Source: Haloflavibacter putidus (GTDB lineage Bacteria > Bacteroidota > Bacteroidia > Flavobacteriales > Flavobacteriaceae). Taken from it: 64,000 nt of DNA. Below the pieces are notes generated by a model. That model had not been told where the DNA came from and ran no database searches. It saw only the letters and a list, made by a program, of their open reading frames with translations. Positions within the stretch are counted from its first letter, which is position 1. Each line of letters opens with the position of its first letter. Positions 60,754 through 64,000 of the stretch are shown piece by piece. The position numbers and the translations under genes are program-made. The stretch lies in assembly GCF_006546625.1 (NCBI RefSeq), contig NZ_VIAR01000005.1:146886-210885 (forward strand). The letters are read 5' to 3'.

Positions 60754-61466
60754 AATTAGATATTTTGGCAATTGGAGCGCATCCCGATGATGTAGAACTA
60801 AGCTGCTCGGGTACCTTGGCCAAAGAAATTGCCAAGGGTAAAAAAGTTGGTATTTTAGATTTAACACGTGGCGAACTTGGCACAAGAGGTTCTGCTGAAA
60901 TAAGAAAACAAGAAGCCGAAACTGCTGCAAAATTATTGGGAGTAGAAGTACGAGAAAACTTAGGTTTTGAAGATGCTTTTTTTGTAAACGATAAAGCGCA
61001 CCAGCTTAAAATAATTGAAGTAATACGTAAATACAAACCAGAAATTGTTATTGCCAATGCCATAACCGATAGGCATATAGACCACGGCAAAGCCAGTAAA
61101 TTAACAGAAGATGCTTGCTTTTTAAGCGGGTTACAAAAAATTGAAACGTTTTATAAGGAAGAAAAACAAGAAGCTTGGCGACCAAAACAAGTATTGCATT
61201 ATATACAATGGAAAGATATTGAACCGGATATTATTGTAGATATTTCCGGCTTTATGGAAGCTAAACTCAACGCAGTAAAAGCCTATAAGTCGCAATTTTT
61301 TAATGCGGAGAGTGAAGAGCCTTCTACCCCTATTTCCAGCAGCAATTTCTTGGAAAGCGTGCGCTATCGTGCTGCTAATTTGGGTAGGTTAATAGGAAAA
61401 GATTATGCCGAAGGATTTACTACGGAGCGTCACGCGGCAATAAATTCTGTTTTCGACTTAATTTAA
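60750..61466 (+). CDS. bshB1: Bacillithiol biosynthesis deacetylase BshB1
   Basis: 238 residues. Zinc-dependent PIG-L/LmbE-type deacetylase removing acetate from GlcNAc-malate on the route to bacillithiol. Motifs: AIGAHPDDVELSCSGTLAKEIAKG at the start (metal His-Asp-Asp), DLTRGELGTRGSAEIRKQE near residue 45, ITDRHIDHGKASKL near 108 and TPISSSNFLESVRYRAANLGRLIG near 192. It begins in the last codons of nhaC (4-nt overlap). Confidence 0.93.
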   Translation: MKLDILAIGAHPDDVELSCSGTLAKEIAKGKKVGILDLTRGELGTRGSAEIRKQEAETAAKLLGVEVRENLGFEDAFFVNDKAHQLKIIEVIRKYKPEIVIANAITDRHIDHGKASKLTEDACFLSGLQKIETFYKEEKQEAWRPKQVLHYIQWKDIEPDIIVDISGFMEAKLNAVKAYKSQFFNAESEEPSTPISSSNFLESVRYRAANLGRLIGKDYAEGFTTERHAAINSVFDLI

Positions 61467-61478
61467 TAGATAAAAAGT

Positions 61479-61508
61479 TTTGTAAAATGTAGGAATTAAT
61501 TAAATTTG
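61479..61508 (+). promoter_or_regulatory. Bacteroidetes promoter of tRNA-His
   Basis: TTTG (61479-61482), 18 nt, TAAATTTG (61501-61508): both -33 and -7 boxes match the Bacteroidetes consensus, 50 nt before the tRNA. Confidence 0.75.
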
Positions 61509-61558
61509 CATCCGCATTTATAGGCTATAGTGTAAAGCAAGTTCTTTAAAGCAAATAT

Positions 61559-61633
61559 GGTGGTTGTAGCTCAGTTGGTTAGAGCGCCTGATTGTGGTTC
61601 AGGAGGTCGTCGGTTCGAGACCGATCTTCCACC
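61559..61633 (+). tRNA. tRNA-His (anticodon GTG)
   Basis: Cloverleaf: extra 5' G (61559), acceptor GTGGTTG, D arm AGCTCAGTTGGTTAGAGC, anticodon stem CCTGA with loop TTGTGGT, T arm GTCGG TTCGAGA CCGAT, and 3' CTTCCAC plus discriminator C. The acceptor stem pairs G1-C72 to G4-C69 and G7-C66, but positions 5-68 and 6-67 are U-U mismatches. No CCA is encoded. A terminator follows. Confidence 0.95.
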
Positions 61634-61639
61634 CTTTTT

Positions 61640-61675
61640 TAAATCCTCGTTTAATTTTTAAACGGGGATTTTTTT
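61640..61675 (+). terminator. tRNA-His terminator
   Basis: AAATCCTCGTTTA and TAAACGGGGATTT arms (one G-U pair), then T run. Confidence 0.82.
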
Positions 61676-61903
61676 TGTTTTAAAAACAGTGGTGTGTCTT
61701 AAGAAACCAAAACCGCTGCGCTTTTAGAACCAAGAATCAAGACTTAATTTTAACTAACTGCTATATAATTATTCAAAATAATAATACCTTCTTATTGGTA
61801 AAAAAAGTCTTTTATAGAAAATGAGACATAGATCTTAAAACTTGTGAGATTCTGTACTTCCAATGGCTTAAAGGAAGTATAGCGTATTGAAAACTTTTTC
61901 GGC

Positions 61904-61968
61904 CAGGGATAGGAATGGAAATCCCGCAAGCCCTTTTTTGGGCTGAGGAATTGAAATGTATAGCCCGG
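61904..61968 (+). repeat. Dispersed intergenic repeat, copy B
   Basis: AGGGATAGGAATGGAAATCC (61905-61924), a hairpin AGCCC/GGGCT in the middle and ATGTATAGCCCGG at the end. It has the same order of parts as copy A at 40211-40287 (AGGGAT...ATCC, hairpin, TATAGC...AGCCCGG) and, like it, lies between convergent genes. Confidence 0.6.
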
Positions 61969-61970
61969 TT

Positions 61971-62011
61971 TTATAAAAAAAGCAGTTTTTTTTAACCTGC
62001 TTTTTTTATAA
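61971..62011. terminator. Bidirectional terminator hairpin
   Basis: Perfect 15-bp stem TTATAAAAAAAGCAG (61971-61985) with CTGCTTTTTTTATAA (61997-62011), 11-nt loop. It ends transcripts from tRNA-His and from the M28 peptidase gene. Confidence 0.85.
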
Positions 62012-62031
62012 AAGGACGCCAAATTATGCGT

Positions 62032-63045
62032 TTAATTAGCTTTATCTACTTCTAAACGTTTGTCGCGATTGGCGATTTCCCAAGCGGTGTAAAAAATTAA
62101 CTTGGCTCGTTTGGCAAGCAAATCGTATTCTATTTTGTCGGGCGTATCGGTTGGTTTATGATAATCTGCATGCGTGCCGTTAAAATAGAATATTACCGGG
62201 ATATTATGTTTGGCAAAGTTATAATGGTCGCTTCGGTAATAAAAACGGTTTGGATCTCCGGGCTCGTTATAGGTGTAATCTATATCAAAATTTGTGTAGG
62301 TGTCGTTTACCTTTTCGGAAAGTTCGTGCAGCTCTGTGCTCAAACGATCGCTGCCAATTAAATAGATATAATTGGGGTTATCTTCGTGTTTTGGATCTAT
62401 ACGGCCAATCATATCTGTATTGAGGTTAGCTACAGTGTTTTCTAAAGGAAAAATAGGGTTCTCGGTGTAATATTTAGAGCCCAGAAGTCCTTTTTCCTCG
62501 CCGGTTACGTGCAGAAAAAGAATAGATCTGCGAGGTCTAAAGCCGTCTTTTGCAGCTTTTTTAAAAGCTTCGGCTATTTCTAATAATGCAACATTACCGG
62601 AGCCATCATCGTCTGCGCCGTTGTAAATATTGCCTTGACCGTCTACACCCAAATGGTCGTAGTGTGCTGAAAGCACCACAATCTCATCGGGAAACTCGCT
62701 ACCTTTTATATAGGCTACAACATTTTCTGAATCTTTAAATTTATAGTCAAAAAAACTGGAGGGGATTTCTTGAAAATATTGGTTTTTGTTGATTGGTGCG
62801 CCAACATTGATTTTCTGGTATTCTTTTTTAAGGTAATTGGCTGCTTTTTTTTGTCCGGGTTCTCCGGTATCGCGACCTTCAAACTCGTCTGAAGCAAAAG
62901 TGTACAAATGATCTTTAAGTTCTGCAGGTGTTATGGTGGCTCCGTAAATTTCGGGATTTGCTTTTGTAACCGATTTTTCCTTTTGTACTTTACAGGAGAT
63001 AAACACGGAAAGGAAAAGTACCAATGCGATAGATTTTCTCATCAT
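62032..63045 (-). CDS. M28 family zinc peptidase, lipoprotein
   Basis: 337 residues; lipobox (LSVFISCKVQ). Metal ligands: VLSAHYDHLGVDGQG near residue 125, NGADDDGSGNVALLEIAEAF near 140, VTGEEKGLLGSKYY near 178 (catalytic Glu and metal Glu), MIGRIDPKHEDN near 210 and YYRSDHYNFAKHNIPVIFYFNGTHADYHKPTDT near 265-300 (final His). An envelope-anchored aminopeptidase or carboxypeptidase-like enzyme for scavenging peptides. Single gene, minus strand. Confidence 0.93.
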   Translation of the reverse strand: MMRKSIALVLFLSVFISCKVQKEKSVTKANPEIYGATITPAELKDHLYTFASDEFEGRDTGEPGQKKAANYLKKEYQKINVGAPINKNQYFQEIPSSFFDYKFKDSENVVAYIKGSEFPDEIVVLSAHYDHLGVDGQGNIYNGADDDGSGNVALLEIAEAFKKAAKDGFRPRRSILFLHVTGEEKGLLGSKYYTENPIFPLENTVANLNTDMIGRIDPKHEDNPNYIYLIGSDRLSTELHELSEKVNDTYTNFDIDYTYNEPGDPNRFYYRSDHYNFAKHNIPVIFYFNGTHADYHKPTDTPDKIEYDLLAKRAKLIFYTAWEIANRDKRLEVDKAN

Positions 63046-63168
63046 AATCTTTATTATTTTTCTAGCTTAAGTAATTGGTTGCCAAGATATCATTTTTTAG
63101 GCAAATAAAAACTTTGCTTTGCGCATAAAATTTGCCAATAAAAATTTTTTCTAATTAAAAAAAGCTTC

Positions 63169-63176
63169 TATATTTG
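63169..63176 (+). promoter_or_regulatory. -7 promoter box of tRNA-Ser
   Basis: TATATTTG, matching TAnnTTTG, 36 nt before the tRNA. Confidence 0.6.
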
Positions 63177-63212
63177 CACCCGCATTCAGGCAATACCTGA
63201 TGAGACACTTTG

Positions 63213-63297
63213 GGAGAAATGGCAGAGTGGTCGAATGCACCGGTCTTGAAAACCGGCGAGGGTCACACCTCCGGGGGTTCGAATCCCTCTTTCTCCG
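63213..63297 (+). tRNA. tRNA-Ser (anticodon TGA)
   Basis: 85 nt. Acceptor GGAGAAA pairs with TTTCTCC (63290-63296), discriminator G at 63297. The anticodon arm CCGGT-CTTGAAA-ACCGG gives anticodon TGA. A long variable arm (CGAGGGTCACACCTCCG region) marks a class II tRNA, as expected for Ser. T arm GGGGG TTCGAAT CCCTC. No CCA is encoded. Confidence 0.96.
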
Positions 63298-63303
63298 CTT
63301 TAT

Positions 63304-63343
63304 AAAACCGTAAACGCTTTAAAAAAAAGCTTTTACGGTTTTT
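63304..63343 (+). terminator. tRNA-Ser terminator
   Basis: Stem AAAACCGTAAA with TTTACGGTTTT, enclosing a smaller A/T hairpin (GCTTT...AAAGC), then T run. Confidence 0.85.
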
Positions 63344-63389
63344 TATTTGTTTAATATCCCCACATTATCCCCGCTTTTTAAGGATCAAT

Positions 63390-63560
63390 GGATCAAGAAC
63401 AATTGTTATATTTAGGAAGAATTGAGATTAATTAGATAATTCTCACAAGTTACAGAGTGAATGCAAGGGACTAAAGTCCCTTGTTGCATAGACCGAGAGA
63501 TTCAGGGTAAAATCGGATCAATCCCAATTGTTGTGTTTAGGCAAAAATTGTAATTAATCT
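63390..63560 (+). repeat. Imperfect direct repeat pair
   Basis: About 45 bp beginning GGATCAA...CAATTGTT at 63390 and again at 63515, roughly 80% alike with a one-base gap, start-to-start 125 bp. The pattern is GGATCAA-N3/4-CAATTGTT-TTTAGG-AATTG-ATTAAT. Confidence 0.55.
63464..63483. repeat. Perfect short hairpin
   Basis: CAAGGGACT, AA, AGTCCCTTG: a 9-bp stem with a 2-nt loop at DNA level (4-nt loop likely in RNA). No T run follows, so it is not a typical terminator. Confidence 0.6.
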
Positions 63561-63930
63561 GTATAGAGAAAATTCTACATTTTTGCATTACAGAAGATCA
63601 CGGGTAAGAGTTTCTATAAATGGAAGCAGAATAATCTGCAAAAAGCCCAGAGATCATAATAGCGATATCGCGTTTTATGGCTAGGTGTGGAGTTTGAGAG
63701 ATTATCACAAATATTCTCTCTTCGAAATCTTTCCTAAAAGAGATTCTCCTTCTTTTACCATTGTGTTTTATAGAGATCAGTAGCTAGTTACTTAACTTTA
63801 AGTGAATGTTTGTTCCGTATGTCAGACTAAGCAGTCCAAGTCCACTTTCAGTAAAGAGTTTTCGACTGCGCTATTAGTTTTACATTTTATATTTACAAGA
63901 AGTTTAACCTTATTAAATTTCTGAAAAACC

Positions 63931-63999
63931 AGAGGGCAAGGTGAACTATTTCGACTCTTGAAATTTAAGTTTCATCTTGAGCATTAGTCCTTGCCCTCT
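63931..63999. repeat. Nested inverted repeat at the window end
   Basis: AGAGGGCAAGG (63931-63941) and CCTTGCCCTCT (63989-63999) are exact complements. Inside lies TGAAA-TTTAAG-TTTCA. The arms are G+C-rich compared with their surroundings. It could be the stem of a structured RNA, an attachment-type site or the first part of a larger element beyond the window. Confidence 0.65.
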
Positions 64000-64000
64000 T

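Larger units (their letters stand above)
61634..62031. other. Gene-free stretch between tRNA-His and the M28 peptidase gene
   Basis: 398 nt. It contains the tRNA terminator (61640-61675), a stretch without recognisable signals (61676-61900), the dispersed repeat copy B (61904-61968) and a bidirectional hairpin (61971-62011). No gene was recognised. Confidence 0.6.
63298..64000. other. Gene-free tail after tRNA-Ser, rich in inverted repeats
   Basis: 703 nt with no credible ORF on either strand. It holds a tRNA terminator (63304-63343), the short motif CCCCACATTATCCCC (63358-63372), a near-direct repeat (63390-63435 and 63515-63559), a perfect hairpin CAAGGGACT-AA-AGTCCCTTG (63464-63483), the palindrome GCGATATCGC (63662-63671) and a 69-nt inverted repeat at the end. 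It may be a decayed mobile element or a structured non-coding region. Confidence 0.5.

Noticed and set aside
61559..61633. tRNA-His as a decayed gene because of two U-U mismatches in the acceptor stem
   Set aside because: All arms, the extra 5' G and the anticodon loop are intact, and a promoter and terminator are present.
61792..62022. A 76-codon minus-strand frame
   Set aside because: It covers a repeat copy and a long terminator stem, and has no codon bias or known relatives.

Overview
The window looks like a chromosomal segment of a marine-type Flavobacteriaceae (Bacteroidetes). Evidence: low G+C; promoters carrying the Bacteroidetes -7 box TAnnTTTG; surface lipoproteins with an acidic stretch after the lipobox Cys (SCSNDDD, SCSSDDD); a carbamoyl-phosphate synthase large subunit without the C-terminal regulatory domain; bacillithiol synthesis (BshB1); DUF4252 proteins beside an ECF sigma/anti-sigma pair; and tRNAs without encoded CCA. 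About 60 protein genes, two tRNAs, one cobalamin riboswitch and many hairpin terminators can be supported. No transposase, integrase, phage module or CRISPR array was seen.

Layout. 1-5.6 kb: start of priA, a chalcone-isomerase-like protein, YihY and nadC on the minus strand, then rlmH, rdgB and a DEAD-box helicase on the plus strand. 5.7-12.6 kb: a carboxypeptidase-regulatory-like protein, a SpoU methyltransferase, an ECF sigma/anti-sigma pair, a sirtuin, a four-repeat CHRD lipoprotein and purB. 12.7-13.3 kb: a decayed D-serine dehydratase gene. 13.7-18.6 kb: a GlmU-like protein, an NTF2-like protein, panB, an RluA-type synthase and an aldehyde dehydrogenase. 18.6-23.7 kb: a tight minus-strand run comM-DUF2891-pxpA-pxpB-pxpC. 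23.9-27.5 kb: an ECF sigma, its anti-sigma and two DUF4252 proteins, divergent from an S41 peptidase. 27.5-28.4 kb: one foreign-looking lipoprotein gene between inverted repeats and palindromes. 28.4-34.6 kb: a vitamin B12 uptake locus (BtuG-like and BtuB-like genes under a cobalamin riboswitch, divergent from btuF-btuC-btuD-like ABC genes). 34.7-40.2 kb: rmuC, a thioesterase, DoxX, DUF423, then a SatD-family/DUF3307 pair behind a striking operator array. 40.4-49.5 kb: carB, rpmH, TPR, thioredoxin-like, lytic transglycosylase, hydrolase, pirin, GNAT and mtaB. 50-64 kb: an oligopeptide-type binding protein, dapF-GNAT-mltG, a DegP-type protease, an extended GAPDH, a YadA-like surface protein, NhaC, bshB1, tRNA-His, an M28 peptidase, tRNA-Ser and a 0.7 kb gene-free tail.

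The most interesting signals are at the DNA level. The 10-mer TTCCGTAAAG (or its complement CTTTACGGAA) occurs exactly 22 times in 64 kb, on both strands, in genes in all three reading frames and between genes, twice within terminator-like or paired-inverted layouts. This is about two orders of magnitude above chance and looks like an uptake-signal-type or chromosome-organising motif. Second, four 20-bp inverted repeats TATCGT-N8-ACGATA, spaced 28-29 bp, lie directly before a SatD-family gene. Its product reads as a class III nucleotide-cyclase-like domain joined to a helix-turn-helix and is paired with a DUF3307 membrane protein: a candidate undescribed signalling module. A dispersed intergenic repeat family and a possible single-gene cassette are also described.
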